A stretch of DNA of 64,000 bases from PMG-095 sp037200885 (GCA_037200885.1 JBBCIN010000002.1:2170001-2234000), one strand, 5' to 3'; positions 8,793-16,909 are shown, counted from the stretch's first letter. The notes: a model not told the origin generated them from the sequence alone. Translations and numbers: made by a program.

Positions 8793-8919
8793 CTTTGTTC
8801 TCCAATTGAGAGGTGGCGCTGCTCGAATTCGAACCAAGCTCGCGCGGTGTGCGTCCCGAAGAAAAGCCGCAATGCCGTGCTGTCCAGATGCGCCATGGCA
8901 AGCGCAGCGCCAGAGAGAA

Positions 8920-9060
8920 TTAGAAGCCGCGAGTACCCAACGACGTACCCCAGCGAGACCCGTGACCAATGCGATTCATTGCCTCGCGAACCGCTCGCGC
9001 CTGATTGGGGTCATGTACGCCTTGAGTAGCTGCAGCCCAAAGCGCGAGGCACAGCGTCAC
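8920..9060 (-). CDS. Overlapping short frame, likely shifted C-terminus of terminase
   Basis: A 46-codon frame that can start at GTG 9060 and overlaps the 3' end of the terminase gene in another frame. It reads LALWAAATQG and continues to a TAA at 8920. Large terminases commonly end with HGD followed by a hydrophobic LALALW-like helix. The annotated frame keeps HGD but then runs into an unrelated Arg-rich tail, so this frame looks like the proper C-terminus, separated by one base. It may reflect a frameshift mutation, programmed shift, base error or, less likely, an independent small gene. Confidence 0.45.
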   Translation of the reverse strand: MTLCLALWAAATQGVHDPNQARAVREAMNRIGHGSRWGTSLGTRGF

Positions 9061-10411
9061 CGTGATCACCGCGACGGCGCGGCGACGAAATGTGAATGAG
9101 ACCGCCGGGCAGCGGCTTGCTGATGATCTCGCGCAGCTGGCGAGTCAGGCGCCGATGGCCTTCGGACCAGCGCACTTGGTCGTTGTGGATGAGGTCGCGG
9201 GACTTGGCGAAAACTTCGACCTTGCCCGCGTTGCTGCCCGGCACGTCGACGAGCCACACGCCGGCACGCCCGACGTTCTCACGCACCGACTCCTGATAGT
9301 GTTGGTCCGTGGCGATTGCCTTGCCGCCGTGCTTGACCAGCAGTTCGGCGAACTCGCGATCGACTTCCGACGGCACGAGCGGCTTGCCCTTCGCCGGAAT
9401 GCGCGTGAAAAGCTCGACGACTTCGAAGGCCGTCCCGTTAGTGCGCACGACCACGCCCTCGGCAGCGTCTCGCACGTAAGCGGGATCGTAGCCGCCGATC
9501 ACGGTCCAGCCGTCGTGCGGCGGAGCTGTCACGAGTGGCAGCGCAGTGACAGGGCAGCGCCCGACCGCGTAGTGGTCGAAGTAGTGGCCCGAGCCCGTGG
9601 GCATGAACTCGGCATCGAGCTCGCGGCGTGCGTTCTCGGGATCGCGTTCACGCTCGACCGCGATCATGGACAGCGTCTCAGCGTCGTCGCGCATCACGCC
9701 AGTCGGACAGAGCGCAGCGAGCGCGGTCACTGGCGCGCCGTGGTTCCGCGTGAACTCGGTGTAGAGCAGGCCGGACTCGGCCCACGGGCTCGAGATGATC
9801 AGCACCTGTCCGCCTGGCAACAGGCGCGGGATGATCGCCCCGAAGATCGCTTCGGCGTTCGCCACGCCGCTGGCCTCGTCGTAGTAGAAACCCGCCTCGT
9901 CGAGCATGGCCGCAACAATCGGCACGCCGCGCACGGTGTCACCACCGCGGGAGGCCGCGAAGGCTTCGAAGCGCACGCGCCGGCCGTCGTGGCGCCGGAT
10001 GGTGAATCCGTCTTTGCTGTCTTCTAGGATGGCAGCGCCGCGGACCTTGAGCGCGTTGCGTGCGTGGCGCAGACCGATGCGAGCGTGGCGGAGCTTCGGC
10101 CCGCCGAACACGATGTAGGCGAGCTCCTGTTGCCCGATTCGGTCGATGGGCATGGTCAGACCGAGGTGTGCGCATCGCTCGGCACCGAGCCGCGAGCCAC
10201 CGGCGTCGCGACCCTTGACCTGGACGATCACGCGACGGGCAACCGCGGGCACGGTCTCGACCGCACCGAAGATGTCCCGGGCCAGGGCCCGCTCGTCGGC
10301 TGGCAGGTCTACCGGCTCGAGCCCGTCGTAGACCACTCGAGCGAACGCGCGTTGGGCGATGGTGAGCTTGCTGCTCAGAGTGCAGAAAGCGGTGAAGGCT
10401 TGCGCTTTCAT
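9011..10411 (-). CDS. Phage-type large terminase subunit
   Basis: A 466-residue DNA-packaging motor protein. ATG 10411 overlaps the upstream stop (ATGA), and the longer in-frame extension is rejected. The ATPase domain (about 1-220) has an altered Walker A, GRDAGGSR at 67-74, with Gly where the Lys is expected, and a normal Walker B (MLDEAGFY, about 169-176). The nuclease domain (about 280-460) shows the RNase H-like acidic positions IGGYDPAY, ATDQHYQE and DHGD. The C-terminal helix appears shifted out of frame at about 9045. ATP hydrolysis may be impaired, or it may rely on an alternative Lys. Its presence without capsid genes suggests redirected packaging. Confidence 0.85.
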   Translation of the reverse strand: MKAQAFTAFCTLSSKLTIAQRAFARVVYDGLEPVDLPADERALARDIFGAVETVPAVARRVIVQVKGRDAGGSRLGAERCAHLGLTMPIDRIGQQELAYIVFGGPKLRHARIGLRHARNALKVRGAAILEDSKDGFTIRRHDGRRVRFEAFAASRGGDTVRGVPIVAAMLDEAGFYYDEASGVANAEAIFGAIIPRLLPGGQVLIISSPWAESGLLYTEFTRNHGAPVTALAALCPTGVMRDDAETLSMIAVERERDPENARRELDAEFMPTGSGHYFDHYAVGRCPVTALPLVTAPPHDGWTVIGGYDPAYVRDAAEGVVVRTNGTAFEVVELFTRIPAKGKPLVPSEVDREFAELLVKHGGKAIATDQHYQESVRENVGRAGVWLVDVPGSNAGKVEVFAKSRDLIHNDQVRWSEGHRRLTRQLREIISKPLPGGLIHISSPRRRGDHGDAVPRALGCSYSRRT

Positions 10412-10983
10412 TCGTCGGCCTCGAAGCCAGCGGGGGCGCCGGTCTTTACGCCGCGCTTCGGGAGCGCCTTCTGAGCAGCCAGGCACGCAGTCATGGCGCG
10501 CTGTGCGCACTGCTCGCACCTCTGCGCCGTCGCCAAGTGACCAGCGCCCGTCTCCGTGTCGAAGCCCGCCTCGGCTGCCAGCTTGGCGAAGTAGTTCCCA
10601 AGCACGCTCTCGGTCGCGAAGCTCACCGCGCACGCCAGCACAAAGACGGACGACGAGCCGAGCTCGAGCCGCGCCGAGTTGAAGACGGCCATGGCGTCGC
10701 TCAGGAGACCGTCCGCCACGGGGGCAGGCAGTCCCTCCCCGAGATCTTGGAGGCGCTTCCGGGCAGCGCGCAGCGGCGCCGTGAGGGCCCGCTTGGCGGT
10801 CCGCCCCACAGCTGCCTTGTTACCGGGAGCGAACAGGCCACCGGCCACACGATCGCGCGACCGTTCGTCATCGGTTGGAACGGTTCCGAGGTCACTGAGG
10901 CGCGGCGCGGTCAGGCGCGGCTTGCCGTGCGAGTCTTCGACGGTGAAGAGCTCGCCGGGGTTTGTGTCGTTTGAGTCGGTCAT
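10408..10983 (-). CDS. Hypothetical protein upstream of terminase
   Basis: A 191-residue protein from ATG 10983 (ATGA overlap with the gene before, ATGA overlap with the terminase after). Residues 45-75 are basic (FAPGNKAAVGRTAKRAL), the middle is a long helix, and the end has CEQCAQRAMTAC. Its location directly before a large terminase is where a small terminase subunit is usually encoded, and a basic DNA-binding region would fit. No family could be confirmed by eye. Confidence 0.6.
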   Translation of the reverse strand: MTDSNDTNPGELFTVEDSHGKPRLTAPRLSDLGTVPTDDERSRDRVAGGLFAPGNKAAVGRTAKRALTAPLRAARKRLQDLGEGLPAPVADGLLSDAMAVFNSARLELGSSSVFVLACAVSFATESVLGNYFAKLAAEAGFDTETGAGHLATAQRCEQCAQRAMTACLAAQKALPKRGVKTGAPAGFEADE

Positions 10984-11189
10984 TGGGATAGCGATTGCTG
11001 ACACGTGACCAGGTCAGGAAACGCGTTTGGGATTGGATAGGCGGCTCGACAGCCATCGAGCTGCAAAACGATGCTGGCGCCCGCTCTGAGCGAACTGGCG
11101 AGCCATGCGGACCACTGCTCGTCAGTGAGCTGCGGGTTCGCCTTCTGTGTTCGGCGCTTCGCTTCGGCGTGAAGTTCGTGATCGGTCAT
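10980..11189 (-). CDS. Small hypothetical protein
   Basis: A 69-residue protein starting MTDHELHAEAKRR and ending in an ATGA overlap with the next gene. A GTG eight codons upstream (11213) is also possible; neither start has a clear ribosome-binding site. The LTDEQWSAWLASSLRAG segment is helical. It is the first gene of the terminase operon. Confidence 0.5.
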   Translation of the reverse strand: MTDHELHAEAKRRTQKANPQLTDEQWSAWLASSLRAGASIVLQLDGCRAAYPIPNAFPDLVTCQQSLSQ

Positions 11190-11213
11190 GTGGGTGCAAC
11201 TCGTTGAAATCAC

Positions 11214-11562
11214 GTCGAGCGAGTCGACGTTCAGCGACAGAGATTCGTAACAACGGAGGGAGAGCGGCTAGGAAAGGTCTGTTTTCCTGCCGGTTCGTGA
11301 GTTTTCCGAACGGGTGAGTAGCCCGTTGATTCGATCACTTCGATCGTCGCTCAGAGCTCGAGTGGCGCGGTGATGTTGTCGATCGCGCGCGGGGCCTCAG
11401 TGCGCGCATGCGTGACGCGCTCGGGTGCGTGTCGCCCGTGCCGGCGGGAGCGACGTGCGCCCTACGTTCCGGGAATGCGCGAGAGCTTTTGCCCCGCGCG
11501 CCTCGAGCACCCGTTTGGAGTGATCACCCGATCGCTGGCGCCCTCCTAGGGTAGGGCCGCCA
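11214..11562. other. Non-coding stretch between replication and packaging blocks
   Basis: No convincing gene on either strand. It holds short palindromic GC-rich runs (for example around CGCGCATGCG near 11402), a copy of ATCACCCGA at 11523-11531 in reverse orientation to the repeats that follow, and presumably the promoter of the terminase operon. It adjoins the iteron-like cluster. Confidence 0.4.
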
Positions 11563-11678
11563 TCGGGTGTTCGGTCATCGGATGATCGTCGGGTGTTTTT
11601 CTCGGCTAAAAGATGTCGTCGGATGATCCGATAACATCCGGTCGGGTGTTAGTGCCGTCGGGTGTTCGATCGGGTGTT
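11563..11678 (+). repeat. Iteron-like repeat cluster, candidate replication origin
   Basis: The nine-mer TCGGGTGTT occurs at 11563, 11589, 11642, 11658 and 11670. A related TCGGATGAT occurs at 11578 and 11619. All are in the same orientation, with an AT-richer patch (GTGTTTTTCTCGGCTAAAAG) among them. The cluster spans the 3' end of the RecA-like ATPase gene and the sequence behind it. Directly repeated sites beside a rep gene are typical of iteron origins, so this is a good candidate origin for prim-pol dependent replication. Confidence 0.6.
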
Positions 11679-13195
11679 GCGCCGCGCGTCATGAATGCTT
11701 TCCAAGAACGCCCCCGGCGCACCACGTCGGTGGTCTGAATCGACCGCGAGGCGAACAGATTGGAGATCGCTTCCTCGACGTTCTTGAGGCTGCGCTTCAT
11801 AGCCGCCTGGAGCTCGTTCTTGGTCTTCGGCCCCGATTCCAACGCTTCGAGAATTCTAGGCTCCAACGGCCTCTCGTCCGGTTTCCCGTCGCTTCGGCCG
11901 TCCTCAAGCTCGATGCCATCCGCCGTGATGCTGAACGTCACCGGCATCGGGTAGTCGTCCGGATCTTCGCGAAGCTTGGCGAACGTCACCTTGGTTGAAA
12001 CGGTTCGGCCGTCGACCTTCTCGCCCCTGATAAGCAGCACCGTGTCCGCCTGCCCCGTCCGCTGTGCGCTTCCGCTCACGTCTGCCAGACCGCCCTCGGT
12101 GTTGTTCTTTCGTGTGTGCGCCACTGCCCAAACGATGGGCTTCGGTGCGCTGTCCGGGCCTGCCTCGATGGCCTGAGCCACGGCGTCAAATACAGCAACC
12201 TGCTCGCGCTCGTCGTTTGCGTCAGCCGGTGCCACGCGCGCCACGGTGTCGAGCGCGATGTCGCTCACCAGTCCCGCGCGAACCATGCGAACCACGTCGG
12301 TCCACTCTGGCGAGCCGAGTCGTACCGCTTTGCGGGCCACAATCACCACCCGGTTGAGCGCTGCGTCGTCCAGGTTGAGCAACTTCAGGCTCTTGAGCAG
12401 TTTGCGGCTGGTGCTGGCCTCGCTGTGCTCACCCTCGATGATCACGACCCACTGGCCAGCCGGGGCCGGGTGAAGGGCGCGCCCGAGCAGCGTGACAATC
12501 TCGTCCGCCATGCGTGCGACCAAAATCAGAAACAGCAGCGTCGTCTTGCCCTCGGCGGGCGGACCAGCAATCAGGACGATGGTGCCGGCGACTGCGATGT
12601 CCACCCACACATACTCGATCGGCGTTGCAGCGAGATTCAGAATGCCGTCGCGACCGACGAGCGCAACCTTGCCTAGATACTCCAACCCGCGCAGCGGTTC
12701 GGCTGCCGTCGGCTCTTCAAGAGGCGGAGGCGGCGAGCCGCCCATGCCGGAGGTTTCGAACGGCGGAGCGTCGGGCGCATCCGAGTCGCTCGGCACATAG
12801 TCGTCCTGCACGGGACCGATCTTGTTCCAGCGCGGCGCCTGTTCGCGCGGCGGTGCTGACCGTGGCTCTTTCATTCCACCCTTGAATGCGCTGTTGATCG
12901 TTGTGATCGCTTCGCGGTGCTTCATCCCGGCTGCCAGCGCGGCCCGGAGTACTTCACGCTGCGCTTCGCCCTCGGGAATCTCACCGCCAGCAACCAGCTG
13001 CGCGATGCTAAATGCACAGGAGTTTAGCTTGTTGTTGCGCTCGCCTTCTTTAGACTCCGCGATCGCTCGGCACTCTTCTTCGAGCCCGCGCGCACCGTAC
13101 GGCGTCGCCTCAAAGGCCGCCGTGTTCATGTTGTGAACGCGCGGCGCTTCGACCGGTCGCGCAATGGTGCGCGCCAGCGACTTGGCTTCGGTCAC
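11606..13195 (-). CDS. RepA-like/DnaB-like RecA-fold replication ATPase
   Basis: A 529-residue protein from GTG 13195 (GTGA overlap with the primase gene). Residues 35-115 match the helical module often found with prim-pol proteins (ERNNKLNSCAFSIAQLV). A Pro-rich linker (about 125-165) leads to a RecA-fold ATPase with Walker A GPPAEGKTT (211-219), an acidic strand (VIIEGEHSE) and a sensor-like VWAVAHTRK. The C-terminus is a winged helix (about 440-510: LESGPKTKNELQAAMKRS). It probably acts as the replicative helicase or initiator with the primase. Its last codons are built of the TCGGGTGTT iterons. Confidence 0.85.
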   Translation of the reverse strand: MTEAKSLARTIARPVEAPRVHNMNTAAFEATPYGARGLEEECRAIAESKEGERNNKLNSCAFSIAQLVAGGEIPEGEAQREVLRAALAAGMKHREAITTINSAFKGGMKEPRSAPPREQAPRWNKIGPVQDDYVPSDSDAPDAPPFETSGMGGSPPPPLEEPTAAEPLRGLEYLGKVALVGRDGILNLAATPIEYVWVDIAVAGTIVLIAGPPAEGKTTLLFLILVARMADEIVTLLGRALHPAPAGQWVVIIEGEHSEASTSRKLLKSLKLLNLDDAALNRVVIVARKAVRLGSPEWTDVVRMVRAGLVSDIALDTVARVAPADANDEREQVAVFDAVAQAIEAGPDSAPKPIVWAVAHTRKNNTEGGLADVSGSAQRTGQADTVLLIRGEKVDGRTVSTKVTFAKLREDPDDYPMPVTFSITADGIELEDGRSDGKPDERPLEPRILEALESGPKTKNELQAAMKRSLKNVEEAISNLFASRSIQTTDVVRRGRSWKAFMTRGATPDRTPDGTNTRPDVIGSSDDIF

Positions 13196-13782
13196 GGGAG
13201 CACCGCCGGCTCGATCGGATTCGTCCAGCGGCGGCGATGACCACTCACGTGCACGCTCGGCGGGACCGTGATCTTGCCGCGCAGCGACTTGATCTCGACG
13301 CCGGGCGCGATCGGTTTGTTCAGCGGGTAGGCAACGCCATCGGGCAAACGGTAGACGCGGTGCGAGCCACGCCCAGAGCGCTCGGTGAGCGTCAGCGGCA
13401 AGGTGCCGAACTCGCGCTCGACCGGCTCGAGCAGCGTTTCGGGGCCGTCGATGTCGATCGCGACCAGGCGCCAGCCGTTGGGCTGATCACCGAGACGCAG
13501 AGCGATGTTGCGGCGCCAGTTCACGTCGAGCTCTGCGCGCATGTCGTCCCAGCGCGGCTCGCCGTCGAGGTAGCCTTTCCAGAGCGGGTGCTTGCCGGGC
13601 TGACCGCACTCGAGCCCTTCCGTACACGTGCAACCGCCGTGCTCGGCGATGCCGTGCAACATGACGATGGCAAGCCCGAGCTTTCGGTACCGCGTCAGGA
13701 AGTCGAGCGTGTCGGACTCGTAGCCGAGCACCGACCAGCCTAGATCGCGCGGGAACAGTTCGACAACTTTCGCAGTGCTCAA
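13192..13782 (-). CDS. Prim-pol domain DNA primase/polymerase
   Basis: A 196-residue stand-alone bifunctional primase-polymerase domain. Visible signatures are a GKHPLW segment (about 63-68), the metal-binding VAIDIDGPE (D110, D112), SGRGSHRVY with H141, and GVEIKSLRGK followed by VPPSVH, all typical of the family. It starts at TTG 13782 in a TTGA overlap and is coupled to the ATPase gene by GTGA. Together they form a replication module like those of phage satellites and plasmids. Confidence 0.9.
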   Translation of the reverse strand: MSTAKVVELFPRDLGWSVLGYESDTLDFLTRYRKLGLAIVMLHGIAEHGGCTCTEGLECGQPGKHPLWKGYLDGEPRWDDMRAELDVNWRRNIALRLGDQPNGWRLVAIDIDGPETLLEPVEREFGTLPLTLTERSGRGSHRVYRLPDGVAYPLNKPIAPGVEIKSLRGKITVPPSVHVSGHRRRWTNPIEPAVLP

Positions 13783-14045
13783 AACAACTTCCGTTCCAGC
13801 TCGCGCTCGGCTTCGGAGCCCGAAACGGTGCGGTGTTGTGGGCGTCGCGCCGAGAGCGTCTGCGCGGCCATGGTCAGAGCGGCAACGACCTGCGCGATCT
13901 CGCTCGGCATCAGCGCCGTGCGATGGGCGACAGTCTCGTCGCCGCGGACGTGAGCAACGACGATCATCGGCTCGCCAGTTCGGGGATGCTGCTCAGTCGA
14001 GATCACGAGTTGGCCCGTCGGGCGTGGGATGGCGGCTACGATCAC
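13779..14045 (-). CDS. Small hypothetical protein
   Basis: An 88-residue protein from GTG 14045 (GTGA overlap with the HTH gene, TTGA overlap with the primase gene). A beta-rich first half (GQLVISTEQHPRTGEPMIVV) precedes a helix (MPSEIAQVVAALTMAAQTLS). Unknown; its place in the replication operon suggests an accessory or single-strand-binding role, without direct evidence. Confidence 0.6.
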   Translation of the reverse strand: MIVAAIPRPTGQLVISTEQHPRTGEPMIVVAHVRGDETVAHRTALMPSEIAQVVAALTMAAQTLSARRPQHRTVSGSEAERELERKLF

Positions 14046-14413
14046 TTGGCACCGCGCACGAGATCACCGCTGCGCAAAGCGTCTTCCAGCGCGTCGGTGT
14101 CGTCGGTCTCCTCGACGCGACGCGGACCCGGCTTGTACGGCCGTGAGCGGAGCCAGCGCTCGACTTCGGAACGGGCAACCAAGATCTTGCCGCGCGCGCC
14201 GCGACTGGCAGTCAGCTCGCCGCGTTCTACCGCCGATTGGACGGTGCCGCGGCCAAGCTTGAATTCCCTGAGCAAGTCGTCGCACCCGAGTTGCGGGTCG
14301 TTCGCCGGCGCCGAATCGATCTCGGCCAGCTGAGCGCGGAGCAGCGAGACCGTAGTCTCCGCGCTCGACAGCGCCGCTTCTACGAGCTTGCGTTTCGTGT
14401 TGTTGTCGGTCAT
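14042..14413 (-). CDS. HTH protein of the excisionase/AlpA style
   Basis: A 123-residue protein. A coiled N-terminal helix (about 5-35) is followed by an HTH domain at about 43-92: DLLREFKLGRGTVQSAVERG, then KILVARSEVERWLRSR, the wing and closing helix of excisionase-like proteins. Located at the head of the replication operon, it could be an AlpA/Stl-type regulator or a second directionality factor. It differs from the HTH protein beside int. Confidence 0.7.
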   Translation of the reverse strand: MTDNNTKRKLVEAALSSAETTVSLLRAQLAEIDSAPANDPQLGCDDLLREFKLGRGTVQSAVERGELTASRGARGKILVARSEVERWLRSRPYKPGPRRVEETDDTDALEDALRSGDLVRGAK

Positions 14414-14465
14414 ATCGTCGGTCAGCGGCGCCCGAGGTGTGATGGCCTCGGGTGCTGCGTTAAAG

Positions 14466-14729
14466 TCAGCGCAGCGCCAACAATTGAGCCAGATTCCGCG
14501 CTGCTTTCGGCGCGAGCGCCGGTTGCGCAGTGTTTGGAGCCAGCAGGTTCATCGGCGACGTGTCTCCGACCAGGATGCCTTTGGGTCGAGTCCCGAGGCG
14601 CTCGGCAGCATCAACGGTAATCCGGAGTTGATCGGAGACGTACACAGTGCCGATGTCGGCGCGCGTGTAGTGCGGCGCCGTGGCAGCATGGCGATCGCGT
14701 GCACGACGAGCCCGTTGCGAGCGGTTCAC
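14466..14729 (-). CDS. Small hypothetical protein
   Basis: An 87-residue protein from GTG 14729, which overlaps the stop of the XRE gene (GTGA). The basic N-terminus (NRSQRARRARDRH) is followed by SDQLRITVDAAERLGTRPKG and an Ala/Pro-rich end. No family recognised. The 52-base gap to the next gene is the largest in this block. Confidence 0.5.
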   Translation of the reverse strand: MNRSQRARRARDRHAATAPHYTRADIGTVYVSDQLRITVDAAERLGTRPKGILVGDTSPMNLLAPNTAQPALAPKAARNLAQLLALR

Positions 14730-14929
14730 GCTGCCTCGCGGCGAGCGGCAATTTGACCGAGGTGGCACAGGGCCGCGTCGCACTTGCGGCGCGTCTCGGG
14801 CATCACGGATTCGCGATCAATTTCGTAGAGGCGCCACGAGGTCGGCGACACTCCCGCGATCGCGGCAGAGGCAGAGATCGACTTCCCCGCGCGTTGGCGA
14901 ATCAGCTTGCTTCGGCTTGGATTGGACAT
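14726..14929 (-). CDS. Small XRE-like HTH regulator
   Basis: A 67-residue protein whose residues 8-40 fit a lambda repressor-like HTH (LIRQRAGKSISASAAIAGVSPTSWRLYE). GGAG lies about ten bases before ATG 14929. It is the first gene of the operon leading to the primase and ATPase, and a 22-bp perfect inverted repeat lies 119 bases upstream of its start. It is a candidate master regulator of the element. Confidence 0.65.
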   Translation of the reverse strand: MSNPSRSKLIRQRAGKSISASAAIAGVSPTSWRLYEIDRESVMPETRRKCDAALCHLGQIAARREAA

Positions 14930-15047
14930 TGGGCAGGTCTCCGACTTGCGACGGGGCGGCTTTCGGCGAGAGGCCGAGTGGCACCGTGCGGAACGTGTTA
15001 GGTGCCGCCACTACGCGCGCTCGCCCCGTCGATTGTCGAGCATGACG

Positions 15048-15069
15048 CTGTTACGCGCTCGCGTAACAG
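15048..15069. promoter_or_regulatory. Perfect 22-bp inverted repeat, candidate operator
   Basis: Arms CTGTTACGCG and CGCGTAACAG flank a two-base spacer. It lies between the 3' end of the gene at 15079 and the start of the XRE-like regulator at 14929, in what should be the promoter region of the replication operon. The two-base loop and the lack of a T-run argue against a terminator and for a dimer-binding operator. Confidence 0.55.
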
Positions 15070-15078
15070 GTTCTGTAT

Positions 15079-15750
15079 TCAGCGCTTTTTACGCTTGGAT
15101 TTGCGCTTCTTGCTTGGCTTCGTTTTCGGGCGTGGCCCTGCGTTTACGTAGGCAAGCCGAACGCGATCCAGCGCGGCCGCGACTTCTTCGCCTGGCCTCT
15201 GCACGTCGTCGAATGCCCCGCACGCTAGCGAAAGGCGCGCGCAGATCGTCGAAAGGCTCGATTCGTTCCCAACGCGAGCAGCCTCAATGGCGTCGATCAG
15301 TTCTGCGTCTGGAAGACCGCGAAAACGCGCGTCTTCGTTCGCGAGTGCACTCCGAAGCGCGTTCGCGGCCGCGCCGTCCGCCGGAGCCGGCAGCAGCGTA
15401 GAATCGGGTCCCAGCACTGCTCGCCCCGCCGCGAAATGCACGTGCCTGCGCGCCATGGTGCGCAATGCGACACGCGTTCTCTCGTAGACGTCCTTGAAGA
15501 CCTCGACGCGATGCCCGCTGATGATGCTCTGCAGGACGTCGAAGGCGAGGATCGAGAGTTCCGGATGCGCTTTGGACCGGCCTTCCGTCAGTCGGTCGAT
15601 CGCGTCGATAATTTCGCCGATGTGGATTACCTCAGTCCCGTCGGGCAGCCGGTTGATGGCCGACCCCGGCTCGCCCTGGGACACGTCCGGTCCACTTGCC
15701 TTCGTGCTGGTCACGCTTGCGAACCTATCGCCGTCGTCGGAGCTAGTCAT
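15079..15750 (-). CDS. Hypothetical protein with basic tail
   Basis: A 223-residue protein. ATG 15750 is chosen because, in the excised circle, the integrase frame would stop in a TGA overlapping this ATG by four bases. The middle is helical (DVLQSIISGHRVEVFKDVYERT), and the C-terminus is a strongly basic tail (KTKPSKKRKSKRKKR), suggesting nucleic-acid binding. No family recognised. It would be co-transcribed with int after excision but is separated from int when integrated. Confidence 0.65.
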   Translation of the reverse strand: MTSSDDGDRFASVTSTKASGPDVSQGEPGSAINRLPDGTEVIHIGEIIDAIDRLTEGRSKAHPELSILAFDVLQSIISGHRVEVFKDVYERTRVALRTMARRHVHFAAGRAVLGPDSTLLPAPADGAAANALRSALANEDARFRGLPDAELIDAIEAARVGNESSLSTICARLSLACGAFDDVQRPGEEVAAALDRVRLAYVNAGPRPKTKPSKKRKSKRKKR

Positions 15751-15984
15751 CGCGCCCCCGGTGACAGGGCCGGTTTTGTGGTAGAGCCGACGCGCAACCA
15801 CGTACCAGCTGGCACGCGGAACGTCGGCTGCCGGACCGCCCGCCAACGCCTACCGCCAGGGTGATCAATTCTCGCAATCACCGAACCAGGGTTCAAAGAC
15901 TTAGCATTGCAGAAGTGAAAGACGGCGACATGTTGACCATCGACATTCGCCGAGGAAAGTGGCAGTCCCGGCCCGAGCGTCGGT

Positions 15985-16006
15985 TTCGAGTCCCGTCCGC
16001 CCCGCT
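15985..16006 (+). other. attR core (right attachment site)
   Basis: Exact copy of the 22-bp tRNA-Asp 3' end found at 243-264. Only the T-loop and acceptor remnant is present, so no functional tRNA exists here. Sequence to the right is the original chromosomal DNA that followed tRNA-Asp. Confidence 0.93.
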
Positions 16007-16357
16007 AAAATTTTACGCCGCAGCGCAGCTCGAATCTGCGCTGTCCTGCCCTTCGAAAGGACAGCGAGCGTCCCCCCCCCGTCCCACGATCGCAACCAAT
16101 GGGTCAAAGCTGCGTCTCAGTTCTCGCAGCAGCGCGCGCAATCACCCCAACTTTCCACACTGAGGCGGAGCGACGAATCAACGCCGAGCTGCGTTTCGCG
16201 CCCACGGAAGTGCTGACAACGGGATTTCCGGTGCTATTGATGCTGTCAGCGGAAGAGACGATCCCTGACTCAAAGGCCACCAGCCGAGCCTCTGCTTGTC
16301 TCGTACCCCTGTCCCCCTCCAGTCCACGCTGTTTCAGCTTTAGAAAAGGATTTTGTC
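16007..16357. other. Chromosomal stretch after attR with nested hairpins
   Basis: I see no gene here. Two overlapping perfect stems occur: CAGCGCAG (16021-16028) with CTGCGCTG (16036-16043), and GCTGTCC (16040-16046) with GGACAGC (16059-16065). They share 16040-16043 and so exclude each other. In the uninserted chromosome they would lie just behind tRNA-Asp and may end its transcription, although a T-run is missing. Confidence 0.35.
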
Positions 16358-16885
16358 TTGAGAACTTTGTATACTTTCGCGGCGGTTTGCCTGTTCGGTA
16401 CCGCCTTCGCAGCTCTTCTTCCGGCCTGTGGTAGCAGCGATGACCCGAGTCCCGGTGGGAGCGCTGGCGCCTCCCCCGCCGCCGGCGGTTCACCCGCCAC
16501 TGCAGGCACAGCGAGCACTGCAGGCACACCGGGTACCGCAGGTGCCTCGAGCGCGCCGCCCGGCGACGCGGCCATGGGCGCTACCATCTACACCGGCCAG
16601 GTGTGCAACACCTGCCACGGACCCGACGGCTCCGGCAACCAGGGCCCAAACATCACCTTGTCGACCACCGCTGGGATCGGCAGCTGGACCTACCAGCAAT
16701 TCCACGACGCCGTGCGGCTCGCAAAGCGCAATGACGGCACGCCCCTGTGCGTACTCATGTTGTCCTACAACGAAACGGACATCAGCGAGCAAGGCATTGC
16801 CGACCTGTACGCCTTCCTGAAGTCCCAGCCAATCAACGACACCCCGCAAAAGGGATCGTACGTCACGTCTGGCGCTTGCCAATAG
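16358..16885 (+). CDS. Cytochrome c lipoprotein
   Basis: A 175-residue exported haem protein. The start is TTG 16358, eight bases after AAGGA. The signal sequence ends in a lipobox (LLPAC, Cys about 24). A Gly/Ala/Ser/Thr linker of some 45 residues follows. A monohaem class I cytochrome domain then carries CNTCH (about 83-87), with a likely distal Met in LCVLMLSYNETDIS. Probably membrane-anchored and involved in electron transfer. A Rho-independent terminator follows. Confidence 0.88.
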   Translation: MRTLYTFAAVCLFGTAFAALLPACGSSDDPSPGGSAGASPAAGGSPATAGTASTAGTPGTAGASSAPPGDAAMGATIYTGQVCNTCHGPDGSGNQGPNITLSTTAGIGSWTYQQFHDAVRLAKRNDGTPLCVLMLSYNETDISEQGIADLYAFLKSQPINDTPQKGSYVTSGACQ

Positions 16886-16909
16886 TAGAGCTGAGGCGAC
16901 TCGGAATCG

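Noticed and set aside
9011..10633. Terminase start at 10633
   Set aside because: The extra 74 codons overlap the upstream gene and have a composition typical of a wrong frame. ATG 10411 with an ATGA overlap fits the operon.
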